A stretch of 64,000 bases of DNA. Origin: an uncultured Litoreibacter sp. (GTDB lineage: Bacteria; Pseudomonadota; Alphaproteobacteria; Rhodobacterales; Rhodobacteraceae). A program made the translations under genes and the position numbers. The stretch covers positions 1 through 64,000 of the forward strand of contig CANLOU010000004.1 of the NCBI GenBank assembly GCA_947492995.1. The letters are read 5' to 3'. Each line of letters begins with the position of its first letter. Position 1 is the stretch's first letter. The notes beneath the pieces are model-generated. The model did not search any database. It worked only from the letters and a program-made list of their open reading frames with translations, and was not told where the DNA came from. Shown here piece after piece: positions 56,206 to 64,000 of this stretch.

Positions 56206-57242
56206 GTATCCAGCTCCATTGGCTTTGGTGGAGGTTGTTTGCCGCGCGGCATCGGATCGGATGCCGCGGACGTTAAGTTCATTTTACTGTGACCGTCCTT
56301 GAGTTGTCGTGCGAGACAGTCTTTGTCGCACCCTTTTGATGCACCATCTGCTGTATTAACGTGTCCCACGGCGGATTCAGCGGCAACTTCACAAGCTACA
56401 TCAAGGGAAAAGACTTTTCCCTTGTTGTCTGCGTTTTTGATCCATTTCCGGCGTTCAACTGTGTAATTACAGCCGACATCACCGTGTTCGGTCCCTTTGT
56501 GGTGACTTGTTCCTTGAACGCAGAGGCAAGGTGCTTCAAAGGGTGCGTAACCTGTGGTTGGGTCTACTGCTCCCTTTTTCCTTAGTTTTCTTCGCTGTGG
56601 TTTAGCAACGAACTCTTTGCTGGGGACAAGATGGTGCGCCGACATTTTTACACCGTCAGGGCCAGCACAGCAGCTGTCGTTCGAAAAGGTATCTAATAGG
56701 CACTTACGGGCTGTACAGCACGCCGAGCTGTAATCATCTGCGCCAGTACACTTTGCCTTGATGTCTTTTCCCATTTCATTGCAAGGGTGATTGTTATCAG
56801 CTGCCATCGCCATCGAGTCAGCAAAGGGCCACGGTGGCGAGTTCATCGCCGACCCGTGATTATGCGTTGTCATGTCCAGATGGCGCACCGCGTTTTCGCC
56901 TTCGATCTTCACGTCCATCGACCACATGGTGAAATAGACCTTGCCACGGTTTTTGCTGGATACCACGCCCTTCTTGGCGGCCGCCCCGGCTTCGTCGCCC
57001 ATGGATTTCTTGAAGTAGCTCTTGTTCTTGAGCATCGCCTCTTTGTTGCTGATTTTGACGGTCTTGCTGCCGGAGGTGCAGTCGCCTGTCATGCCTGTGT
57101 TGGGGTAGGGGACAGGCACGCCGGGAGGGGTGGCGGGGTTTTCTGGTGGGGTCATGCAGACATCCGGGAAAGCCGCGATGGATTTGCCGCTGCCGGCTTT
57201 GCAAGACACCTCCCGTCCGTTGGCAAAGACATTGTTGGCCAT
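56202..57242 (-). CDS. Type VI effector: DUF4150 (PAAR-like) fused to HNH-type nuclease domain
   Basis: This 346-residue protein has a DUF4150 domain (~1-125; MANNVFANGREVSCKAGSGKSIAAFPDVCMTPP-type start, then PYPNTG and SNKEAMLKNKSYFKKSMGDEA). A Cys-rich linker follows, then a nuclease-like region with SAHHLVP (201-207) and SHHKGTEHG (246-254). The double-His motif matches HNH/SHH-type toxin nucleases. The PAAR-like tip should carry the toxin through a type VI spike. It shares bases with the KS-like gene before and the propeller gene after. No secretion core genes are in the window. Confidence 0.82.
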   Translation of the reverse strand: MANNVFANGREVSCKAGSGKSIAAFPDVCMTPPENPATPPGVPVPYPNTGMTGDCTSGSKTVKISNKEAMLKNKSYFKKSMGDEAGAAAKKGVVSSKNRGKVYFTMWSMDVKIEGENAVRHLDMTTHNHGSAMNSPPWPFADSMAMAADNNHPCNEMGKDIKAKCTGADDYSSACCTARKCLLDTFSNDSCCAGPDGVKMSAHHLVPSKEFVAKPQRRKLRKKGAVDPTTGYAPFEAPCLCVQGTSHHKGTEHGDVGCNYTVERRKWIKNADNKGKVFSLDVACEVAAESAVGHVNTADGASKGCDKDCLARQLKDGHSKMNLTSAASDPMPRGKQPPPKPMELDT

Positions 57243-58246
57243 CAGTTGACTCCTTCCAAAATCATCGCCGCACGTCGTCCGTCGTCGTGAGAGGCATGGA
57301 CCATCACCACGGGTCCGGGGGCGTAGCCTTTGCGGTGGGCCATAAGGCCGACGCCCAGACAGATCGGGATCACGGCGGCGCCGGTGTGCCCCATGCCGTC
57401 GCAGGGATGCCAGACCTCCTCGGGGTCACGTTTGCCGCGCCAGAGGCGGGCCTGCGCAAGTGCCGCCTCACGAAAGTAATACTGCTCCCCCGACAGGTCG
57501 GCGATGCGGTAGGAGAGGTCTTCATAGGTCAGCCCGGCCTCTTGCAAGGCGTCGCTCATCGCCTTGACCAAGCCGTTTGCGCGCATTGGCTTGCCGGCAG
57601 TGATGGTTGCCTCCTCGGCGCCAAACCCGATGCCGCGCAAACGCAACCCGTCGCGAGAGCCGCTTAACAAAACCGCCGCGCCTGCCTCTCCGGCGATGAA
57701 GCCATTTGAATTGCTTTCCGTCAGCAGGCGATCCTGCGCCGACAGCCCGCGCAGGGTTTCAGCGACTAAGAACGTGTCTACGCCAGCTACGATGACCTCT
57801 TTTGTCCCGCTCGCAATCAATTCACGGGCATCGCTGAGCGCCACCACGCCGCCAACCTGCCCATAGGCGTAGCTGCGCGACGACTTGTGATGCCGTTGGC
57901 CCAGAACCTTATCGACACCAGCCCAAATGCGATCCTCAAGCTGTTCAAACCTCCCGGAGCGGGCCTTTTCCGGAAGGCACACCAAAATCGGGATTGCGCC
58001 CCCATCCCCATCGGCCGCAGCGATGCATTCTTCTATTGGCCCCGCCAGCATTTGCACCATCCGTTCCGCACCGCGCCATGGTTGGGGCAGGGGAACCTCT
58101 GCCCCGAGAATCCAGTCACCGTCGCGGGAGATGAACCGTGTTTCCTGAAAGTTATCGAGACGCGCCCGCAAGGCCGCACAGCTTGACGGCGCATCCAATC
58201 CAATCGCAGAGGTCATGCCGCAGGCTTTGACGGCGAGCGTGCTCAT
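57242..58246 (-). CDS. Beta-ketoacyl synthase-like protein, probably catalytically dead (type VI module)
   Basis: This 334-residue thiolase-fold protein has GMTSAIG at the start and ASGTKEVIVAGVDTFLVAETL. The C-terminus has NGLVKAMSDALQEAGL and GHTGAAVIPICLGVG. Where KAS enzymes have TACA with the nucleophile Cys, this one reads SRSYAYGQVGG, so the catalytic Cys is absent. Such KS-like proteins recur in DUF2169/DUF4150 clusters. A binding or folding role is more likely than condensation. It overlaps DUF2169 by 4 bp and starts the effector by a shared TGATG. Confidence 0.8.
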   Translation of the reverse strand: MSTLAVKACGMTSAIGLDAPSSCAALRARLDNFQETRFISRDGDWILGAEVPLPQPWRGAERMVQMLAGPIEECIAAADGDGGAIPILVCLPEKARSGRFEQLEDRIWAGVDKVLGQRHHKSSRSYAYGQVGGVVALSDARELIASGTKEVIVAGVDTFLVAETLRGLSAQDRLLTESNSNGFIAGEAGAAVLLSGSRDGLRLRGIGFGAEEATITAGKPMRANGLVKAMSDALQEAGLTYEDLSYRIADLSGEQYYFREAALAQARLWRGKRDPEEVWHPCDGMGHTGAAVIPICLGVGLMAHRKGYAPGPVVMVHASHDDGRRAAMILEGVN

Positions 58247-59343
58247 AACGTCGGCACCTTCTTCGGCAGGGATTTGAGCGACGGATAATATGTCTTTCCC
58301 AGCGCGCGTGCGCGCCAGAACGCCCGTGTCCGATGTCCGACGATGCATTCGGTGATCTCGAAGAGGTCTCGTTCCAAGGGGAGGCTGGCGCGCCAGGTCA
58401 GATTTATGCGACGGGTGTCGGGGCAAATCACAATCGTATCCAGCGGGGCGTTCATCGAAACGTCGTCCGCCCTGCGGCGGCTGAACAGGATTGGCATCTG
58501 CGCGGCTGGCAGGCGGAAGTTTGTTTTGCCCTCGGAGGTAAGGTTAATGAGCGAGACCAGATCACCGCCCTTAGGGTGTGGAATTTGTTGATCCGTGGGG
58601 GCGGCCTGGTAGTAGCGGTTGTCGAAATCGGCTGGCAGGAAGGGGAACACATCGTCGATCCAGTTTTGATCGTAGGTTCCGCCGTATTTTAGTCGCTGAG
58701 GCCAGCCGCGCCCGATCGGCCCCAAGCTCGCAGGCGCACAATCGTCCCAAGGCTGCTGCACTGCGTGCCCCGGTAGCTCCAGGTTGTGGAGGCTTTGCCC
58801 TGTCAGGTGAGCCAGGTTGTCCAATTTGTGCCAGCCCCGCCCGATAGGGTTTTGCGGGTATGCCATCGGAAATTCTTCGTTCGGGTCAGATCGGTCCGTC
58901 CCGCCAAAAGCCAGATCATATGTTATCTGCATCTTCGAAAACGGCTTGGCATCAGAGATGCGTGGCCCCGTCGGTCCAGACAGCCAGACCCGATCCCCGA
59001 TCACATCAATTGCCTTGGCCCAGCCACCTAACCGCAGGCCTGCCCGAAGCTGCTGGGTGGGCCTTGCGTCCGGGGCGTATGCCGTGGCTTCAAGCAAAAC
59101 GTCGCAGTGCTGTTTGACATGTGCGAAGTCCATTTCCGTGCGTGGCGCGGAAAAGCCCGGCTCGCCCCAAAACGTGTCAGCCATGACCATTGGGTCATGG
59201 ACATCACAGACGGTGCAAACCCCATCGTCCTTGTCCGGAAAGTCGAAACTGCCCTTTACGACGACCACAACGTGGTCTCGTCCATCGCTATCCAACGCGG
59301 CCGTAAACGCGGCCTGATAGTCCGTGCCGTTATCAATATGCAT
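58243..59343 (-). CDS. DUF2169-family type VI effector-associated protein
   Basis: This 366-residue protein has the DUF2169 pattern: VVVVKGSFDFPDKDDG near the start, ADTFWGEPGFSAPRTEMDFAHVKQHCDVLLEATAYAP, KMQITYDLAFGGTD and NPIGRGWHK. It ends FSRRRADDVSMNAPLDTIVICPDTRRINLTWRA. DUF2169 proteins act with PAAR-like effectors, probably as chaperones. It is the first gene of the six-gene cargo unit. A 250-bp gap with no gene separates it from the betaine transporter. Confidence 0.83.
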   Translation of the reverse strand: MHIDNGTDYQAAFTAALDSDGRDHVVVVVKGSFDFPDKDDGVCTVCDVHDPMVMADTFWGEPGFSAPRTEMDFAHVKQHCDVLLEATAYAPDARPTQQLRAGLRLGGWAKAIDVIGDRVWLSGPTGPRISDAKPFSKMQITYDLAFGGTDRSDPNEEFPMAYPQNPIGRGWHKLDNLAHLTGQSLHNLELPGHAVQQPWDDCAPASLGPIGRGWPQRLKYGGTYDQNWIDDVFPFLPADFDNRYYQAAPTDQQIPHPKGGDLVSLINLTSEGKTNFRLPAAQMPILFSRRRADDVSMNAPLDTIVICPDTRRINLTWRASLPLERDLFEITECIVGHRTRAFWRARALGKTYYPSLKSLPKKVPTL

Positions 59344-59593
59344 TTCTAAAATACGCTTAACTTAAAGCATAAACAAAGCACGGCGTTGCGCGTTTGGCAA
59401 GGCCGGATGGCGAAGGCCAGTCCGTCTGAAGGTAAAGGGGACCGCCACATGAGGGCGGTTTCGAGCTGTCAGTTGCGCCCAAACGGAGGCAAAAATTCGG
59501 GCAATTCGCCCAGTCAAAGGTCGGCCGCGTCCACGCGATGACGGACCCCGCATAGCCAGAAACGCGCCGTTTTATGCGCCGAGGAGGCCCGTA

Positions 59594-60634
59594 TTATTGG
59601 GCGTCGGACGAGGACAGCCGCGGCACCAGCGCCTTCACAAGGTCGCGCATATGAAGCTCGCCCACCGGGGTCTCCCCTTCCATCACACGGTAATGCAGGG
59701 TCGTGTCGCCGCCGGAGCGCGCGATGAGCGACTCGAGGTTGTCGCCAATGTCGACATCGCCTGCGAATTCCTTGCCTTCCAACGGCTCCATGACCGACTT
59801 CACCCGCAGCACGCGCGCGCGATTGATGTCGCTGACGAAGTCTTCGATGTAGGGATCACACGGGTTCATCAAGATGCTTTGGGGCTCCCCTTGCTGGACG
59901 ACGGCGCCATCTTTGAGGATGACAAGGTGGTCCGCCAGCTTCAGAGCCTCATCGAGATCATGCGTGATGAAGACGATTGTTTTGTGCAGCTCTTCCTGGA
60001 GCTCCAAAAGAAGGTTTTGCATATCGGTTCGGATCAGCGGGTCGAGTGCGGAGAACGCCTCGTCCATCAACATGATGTCCGTGTTGGCCGTCAGCGCCCG
60101 CGCGATGCCCACACGCTGCTGCATTCCGCCCGATAGCTGCGCCGGATAGTGGTTTTCGAAGCCGCTGAGGCCCACGCGATCAAGCCATTTGATGGCCTCA
60201 GACTTTTGTTCGTCCTCCGTCGCGCCACGCACCGCCAAGGCCATTCCCGCATTCTGGATGACAGTGCGATGCGGGAGCAGGGCAAACTTTTGAAAAACCA
60301 TCGACATCTTGCTTTGCCGGATGCCGCGCAAATCTGTGTCTGACAGCTGCATGACGTCTTCACCGTCAATCAGGATTTCACCCGCTGTAGGCTCGATCAG
60401 ACGGTTGAGATGGCGGATCAGCGTGGATTTCCCCGACCCTGACAGCCCCATCACCACGGTTATTTCTCCGGCCTGCATATCAACATTGATGTCTTGCAGG
60501 CCCAGCACATGCTTGTGCTTTTCAAGCAAATCCTCTTTGCCCATGCCAGCCTTGACGTGGGGTAGGACCTCTTGGTCCTTTGGGCCGAAAATTTTGTACA
60601 GACCTCTGAGGCTGACCTTTGGTTCAAGTGACAT
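59594..60634 (-). CDS. Glycine betaine/proline/quaternary-amine ABC transporter ATPase
   Basis: This 346-residue ATPase has GLSGSGKSTLIRHLNRLIEP (Walker A), LSGGMQQRVGIARAL and LMDEAFSALDPLIR. The C-terminal CBS-like part ends GELHMRDLVKALVPRLSS. It pairs with the permease and binding protein upstream. The start at 60634 (MSLEPK) is preferred because AAGG lies seven bases upstream; the TTG at 60640 is rejected. Substrate could be glycine betaine, choline or TMAO. Confidence 0.92.
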   Translation of the reverse strand: MSLEPKVSLRGLYKIFGPKDQEVLPHVKAGMGKEDLLEKHKHVLGLQDINVDMQAGEITVVMGLSGSGKSTLIRHLNRLIEPTAGEILIDGEDVMQLSDTDLRGIRQSKMSMVFQKFALLPHRTVIQNAGMALAVRGATEDEQKSEAIKWLDRVGLSGFENHYPAQLSGGMQQRVGIARALTANTDIMLMDEAFSALDPLIRTDMQNLLLELQEELHKTIVFITHDLDEALKLADHLVILKDGAVVQQGEPQSILMNPCDPYIEDFVSDINRARVLRVKSVMEPLEGKEFAGDVDIGDNLESLIARSGGDTTLHYRVMEGETPVGELHMRDLVKALVPRLSSSDAQ

Positions 60635-60644
60635 GGTCAACCTT

Positions 60645-61673
60645 TCAGTGTTTCACACGGGTCATATCAACCCGTGACAATGCGGCTTTGGAGACGCGAT
60701 CAAGGATGACCGCAAGCAACACGATGCCAATACCTGCGACTATGCCAACCCCGAGTTCGAGGTTCCGAATGCCGCGCAGAACGTTGACGCCAAGCCCAGG
60801 CGCCGACACCAGCGAGGCAATCACAACCATGGCCAGGGACATCATGATGGTCTGGTTCACGCCCGCCATGATGTTGGGCAGCGCAAGGGGAAGTTCCACA
60901 CCCACAAGTCGTTGGCGAGAGCTCATGCCGAAGGCGTTTGCCGCCTCGATTACGTCCCGGTCAACGAGGCGTATTCCCAAATCCGTCAACCGCACCACGG
61001 GCACGATTGCATAAAGGATGATTGCGATACCGTAGAGTTTGGACTCGGTGACCGAGAACAGAAAAATCAATGGGATCAGATACACAAAGGTCGGCAAGGT
61101 CTGGAGCAGGTCCAAGACGGGCACCACTGAGCGTTGTAACCTGTCTGACTTTGACATCGCGATCCCGATGGGGACGCCAAGCAAAACGGAGATCCCCGTA
61201 CAGACAAAGATAATCGAGAGCGTTTGCATGGCGACGTCGTAGTGATCGACCAACCCCAGGGCGAGGATCGACGCTAACACAAAGATGGTGACCGCTTTCG
61301 AGCGGGACGCATACCATGAGACAAGCACCAGAATTGGCACCATGATGAACCAAGGTATCGTCGCAAATGTCCAAAGGGCCCCGTCCAGCAACCAGCTGAG
61401 CGGCTGGGTGATCGGGTCCAAAACAGATTTCAAGGCGGGTTTGGCCGCCAGAAAACCTTCTTCGATCCCTTTGGTGACATCGCGTGATTGAATGATGCCC
61501 GAACAGCTTTCGTTGAGGTTGTCCAGGGAAGGGAAGGGGAAGAACTCGCCTTTGGCTTCCTCGCCACTGCTTTGTGCAAGCAAGTCCGCCATCGACATCG
61601 GGGCGTTGGAACTGCCAGCACCGCACCAGTCAGACAGGCCAAGCGCTTTGAATACGCCATCGTAAAAGGCCAT
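60645..61673 (-). CDS. Quaternary-amine ABC transporter permease (ProW-like)
   Basis: This 342-residue permease has a ~100-residue N-terminal hydrophilic extension, then about seven helices. The EAA region is EAANAFGMSSRQRLVGVELPLALPNIMAGVNQTIMM. It has the ProW pattern PVLDLLQTLPTFVYLIPLIFLF. GGGGAG precedes the ATG. A hairpin followed by a T-run lies between this gene and the upstream binding-protein gene, so its transcription may be reduced relative to that gene. Confidence 0.92.
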   Translation of the reverse strand: MAFYDGVFKALGLSDWCGAGSSNAPMSMADLLAQSSGEEAKGEFFPFPSLDNLNESCSGIIQSRDVTKGIEEGFLAAKPALKSVLDPITQPLSWLLDGALWTFATIPWFIMVPILVLVSWYASRSKAVTIFVLASILALGLVDHYDVAMQTLSIIFVCTGISVLLGVPIGIAMSKSDRLQRSVVPVLDLLQTLPTFVYLIPLIFLFSVTESKLYGIAIILYAIVPVVRLTDLGIRLVDRDVIEAANAFGMSSRQRLVGVELPLALPNIMAGVNQTIMMSLAMVVIASLVSAPGLGVNVLRGIRNLELGVGIVAGIGIVLLAVILDRVSKAALSRVDMTRVKH

Positions 61674-61695
61674 CGTTGTTTCTCCCCTGAAACCT

Positions 61696-61729
61696 AAAAA
61701 AGCCTCCCCGCCAGCGAGGCGGAAAGGCT
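61696..61729 (-). terminator. Attenuating hairpin after the binding-protein gene
   Basis: AGCCT-CC-CCGCC pairs with GGCGG-AA-AGGCT around a five-base loop (61701-61729). On the minus strand TTTTTAGG follows. It lies 20 bp after the binding-protein stop and upstream of the permease, so it likely trims permease expression. Confidence 0.8.
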
Positions 61730-61748
61730 CAGTTCACATCAGATTGTC

Positions 61749-62717
61749 TTACTTCAAGACGGCGGCAAGTTTGCCTTTGGCCTCGTCGTTCAGCCAGCCG
61801 CCCCAGACGTCCTTGTAGGATGTCAGGAAGTAGACTGCTGCCTCGTCGTAGGACGCGTTATTGTCCAGACGCCATGCCAGAACTTCGCCCATCTGCGCGT
61901 TGGTGAAGGAGACGTTTTTCAGCAGTTCCACGACGTCTGGCTCGCGCTCAGCGAAGGTGCTGGAGACCGCAGTTGCAACTTTGGAGGCCGGATAGGCGGA
62001 GAAGACCGGAGCCGCGCAATCGACATCACCGTTACAGGTATGGCCTTCTGCGTTGTACTCTGGAACTTTGACCTGAACCATCGGGTATTTGCCCAACACG
62101 GCGGTCGGTGCCCAGTAATAGCCAAACCAAGGCTCTTTGTCGGCATAGGCCGCGGCGATGGATGTTTGCAACGTCTCACCGGAACCGTGCTGGAAGCGCT
62201 CAAGGCCACTGGCCTCAGCTTCTGCAGCGATCAGGTTATTGTTGTTGATAATATCGCAGGCCCAGCCCGATGGGCAGTCGTGGAATTTGCCGCCAACAGC
62301 GGCAGGGTTGGCCATGATGCCTTCCCATGTGGTCAGCTCCGGGTTGCTTTCGGCCAGATAGGCCGGGATCCACCAGGCCTCGACGCCGCCGTCGGACAAG
62401 ACGTCGGCCACTTCAACCAATTTGCCCTCATCAACAAGACCTTGATAGGACGGTGTCGAGTTCACCCATACCTCGGTCAGGATGTCAGGCTCGCCGGTTT
62501 CGGCCAATGACGTAAGGGCCGGGACCGTGGAGGACGGCACTTTTTGTACGTCGCATCCGTAGCCCTGCTCCATGAGGAACGTTGCAACAGCGGTAACAAC
62601 GGCTGAAGAGGCCCAGTCCATTTCTGTGATCGAAACTTCGCCGCAATCGGCATAAGCGGCGCTTGCGCCCATTGTGAAAGACACAGCAACGGCCGCGCCA
62701 GCAAATACTTTTTTCAT
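61749..62717 (-). CDS. Quaternary-amine/TMAO ABC transporter substrate-binding protein
   Basis: This 322-residue periplasmic protein has a signal peptide (KKVFAGAAVAVSFTMGASAAYA). The OpuAC fold shows ITEMDWASSAVVTAVATFLMEQG, DILTEVWVNSTPSYQGLVDEGKLVEVADVLSDGGVEAWWIPAYLA and EPWFGYYWAPTAVLGKYPMVQV. The aromatic residues (Trp, Tyr) are typical of cation-pi cages. Glycine betaine, choline or TMAO (TmoX-like) are candidates. It is the first gene of the unit and has a GGGAGAA site. Confidence 0.9.
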   Translation of the reverse strand: MKKVFAGAAVAVSFTMGASAAYADCGEVSITEMDWASSAVVTAVATFLMEQGYGCDVQKVPSSTVPALTSLAETGEPDILTEVWVNSTPSYQGLVDEGKLVEVADVLSDGGVEAWWIPAYLAESNPELTTWEGIMANPAAVGGKFHDCPSGWACDIINNNNLIAAEAEASGLERFQHGSGETLQTSIAAAYADKEPWFGYYWAPTAVLGKYPMVQVKVPEYNAEGHTCNGDVDCAAPVFSAYPASKVATAVSSTFAEREPDVVELLKNVSFTNAQMGEVLAWRLDNNASYDEAAVYFLTSYKDVWGGWLNDEAKGKLAAVLK

Positions 62718-62911
62718 TCTTTTCTCCCTGTTTTTCCCCGCGCAAGGAGCGCCTTGGGAAAGTGTGCGGGATTAGAAACATAATTCCGGAATGGGTGCGA
62801 GCAGAAATATGTGGGCTTTGCTTGGTTTCGCCAGATCACGTGAAAGGCCTGATTTTGGGCCGTTACCCATCCCTGCCGATGGGATAACAGGCTTGACCCA
62901 CGTGAAGGTTG

Positions 62912-63811
62912 TTAGGGCCGCTGTGCCCCCTGGCGGTTTAGCTTGATCGCGTAAACGCTTGTGGTTGCTGTGATAAACAGCTGCTGCTTGCCCCGCCCAC
63001 CAAAACACACATTCGACACCAATTCCGGCACCAAGATTTTGCCCATCAATGCGCCCTTGGGCGAAATGCAATGGACGCCGTCAGCCGCCGACGACCAGAT
63101 ATTGCCGTCAGTGTCCAGCCGAATCCCGTCGGACGCGCCGGGGTTGATTTCATGGAAGACATCGCCGCCAGACAAAGCGCCGTCGGCCGCTACGTCAAAG
63201 CGACGAATATGTTGCGGGTCGTCACTGAACATGCGCCCTGTGTCGGCCAAAAAGAGCGCCGTTTCATCTGGTGAGAAAGCCAGGCCGTTCGGACAGTTCC
63301 CGTCCCCGATCATGACGTCGATGTCCTGGGTATCGGGGGTCACGCGATACAGGTTGCAGGGCAGTTCCTGTTTCGCCTTGTACCCCTCGTAATTGGTCAT
63401 GATGCCGTAATGGGGATCGGTGAACCAAATCGTCCCGTCTGATTTCACCACGACATCGTTGGGGGAATTCAACGGTTTGCCGTCATACTGATCGGCGATT
63501 ACAGTAATCGTCCCGTCATGTTCAGTGCGCGTCACGCGACGCAGACCGTGTTCGCACGAAATGAGGCGACCTTGCAGGTCCCGGGTATGCCCGTTCGAAT
63601 AATTCGAGGGCGCCCGATATGTGCTGACACCTGTATCCGGGGACCAGCGCATGATGCGGTTGTTCGGGATGTCGGAAAACAGCAGGCAATTTGCGTCGCC
63701 AAACCAGACCGGGCCTTCAACCCAGTCAAACCCCGTGGCCAGCTGTTTGACCGGCGCGTTAAAGAGAACGTATTCGCCAAATTTCGGGTCAATCACTTCG
63801 TAGAACGACAT
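62912..63811 (-). CDS. SMP-30/gluconolactonase-family lactonase
   Basis: This 299-residue six-bladed propeller has FDWVEGPVWFGDANCLLFSDIPNN, the Glu and Asn/Asp ligands in SCEHGLRRV, LNSPNDVVVKSDGTIWFTDPHYG and NCPNGLAFSPDE, and FADTGRMF-type blades. The conserved Glu, Asn and Asp bind the divalent metal. It should open sugar lactones. It lies 194 bp after the betaine transporter start and is divergent from a GlcG-like gene. Confidence 0.92.
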   Translation of the reverse strand: MSFYEVIDPKFGEYVLFNAPVKQLATGFDWVEGPVWFGDANCLLFSDIPNNRIMRWSPDTGVSTYRAPSNYSNGHTRDLQGRLISCEHGLRRVTRTEHDGTITVIADQYDGKPLNSPNDVVVKSDGTIWFTDPHYGIMTNYEGYKAKQELPCNLYRVTPDTQDIDVMIGDGNCPNGLAFSPDETALFLADTGRMFSDDPQHIRRFDVAADGALSGGDVFHEINPGASDGIRLDTDGNIWSSAADGVHCISPKGALMGKILVPELVSNVCFGGRGKQQLFITATTSVYAIKLNRQGAQRP

Positions 63812-63843
63812 AGGTCTCTTTCCTCAAACGACAGTTTGCGCGA

Positions 63844-63860
63844 TGGTGTTATCGATACCA
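63844..63860. promoter_or_regulatory. Possible GntR-type operator in the divergent promoter
   Basis: TGGTGTTATCGATACCA has matching TGGT/ACCA arms around ATCGAT and lies between the SMP-30 and GlcG-like starts. The arms are short, so this is tentative. Confidence 0.35.
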
Positions 63861-63890
63861 TTTATTCGCATCAACTGGGAAGGCAATCTT

Positions 63891-64000
63891 ATGGCCTACA
63901 CTGTTTCCACGCATAATCTCACCCATTCAGGCGCTATGGCAATGCTCCAAGCGGCAATTTCGAAAGCCGAGGAGATCGGGCAACCGCAATGCATCGTCAT
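63891..64000 (+). CDS. GlcG/HbpS (DUF336)-family protein, truncated at window edge
   Basis: The first ~36 residues (MAYTVSTHNLTHSGAMAMLQ and on, with KAEEIGQPQCIVI) match the heme-binding-protein-like GlcG/HbpS opening. GGGAAGG precedes the ATG. The rest lies outside the window. Members are often near lactone or glycolate-catabolism genes, consistent with the SMP-30 neighbour. Confidence 0.75.
   Translation, partial: MAYTVSTHNLTHSGAMAMLQAAISKAEEIGQPQCIV

Overview
The window looks like a 64 kb stretch of chromosome from a marine-type alphaproteobacterium of the Rhodobacterales (Roseobacter/Rhodobacteraceae). The evidence is the high GC content with a GCC/GGC-rich codon style, the rpmF-plsX-fabH-ihfA-merR gene order, acnA divergent from ccmABCD, OlsB, GapR, SdhE, an LdtR-like regulator, and many quaternary-amine and sugar ABC transporters. 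I see no phage genes, transposase, rRNA or CRISPR array. Everything here is read from sequence and from knowledge of the families; no search was run.

Layout. 1-6.4 kb: lipid/ribosome block on the minus strand (DUF177/YceD, a small membrane protein, L32, PlsX, FabH, IHF-alpha, MerR) plus divergent bamE and msrB. 6.5-13.5 kb: ornithine-lipid acyltransferase, ABC-F ATPase, a malate/lactate-type dehydrogenase, an SDR and a HExxH lipoprotein. 13.6-15.0 kb: an AT-richer restriction-modification pair (BglII-like nuclease with MT-A70 methylase) beside parE. 17-19.5 kb: a TetR regulator divergent from a hydrolase/NmrA pair, with two matching operators between them. 19.6-27.2 kb: MscS channel, MATE exporter, a CAP-domain RTX protein, an MFS protein and aspartate aminotransferase. 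27.2-33.7 kb: XRE-sdhE, a MarR-type regulator, ccmABCD and acnA.

33.9-44 kb: the most interesting metabolic region. A cobalt-type nitrile hydratase/thiocyanate hydrolase-family enzyme is encoded by three overlapping genes, as in thiocyanate hydrolase. It sits 10 bp behind a sulfide-detoxification set (ETHE1/Blh-type persulfide dioxygenase, two half-size YeeE/YedE proteins and a DUF442 protein). Next to it, an acyl-CoA dehydrogenase is divergent from an APH-type kinase coupled to a FadJ-like protein, the ACAD10/11-LvaABC logic for 4-hydroxy acids.

44-53.4 kb: a complete CUT1 sugar ABC transporter, an SDR, GNAT, GapR, an orphan iron-type ABC permease and tRNA-Thr(UGU). 53.5-59.3 kb: a translationally coupled type VI secretion cargo module (DUF2169, KS-like protein, DUF4150-nuclease effector, putative propeller immunity protein, DUF6484, TIGR02270). 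59.6-64 kb: a glycine-betaine/TMAO-type ABC transporter with a hairpin after the binding-protein gene, an SMP-30 lactonase and the start of a GlcG/HbpS-like gene.

Two families of short dispersed noncoding elements also run through the window: adjacent pairs or arrays of AT-based hairpins with CTTCG near the tip (four sites), and a 22-23 bp motif containing TATTTTTGCCAA that tends to lie just after stop codons (two exact copies, three variants).
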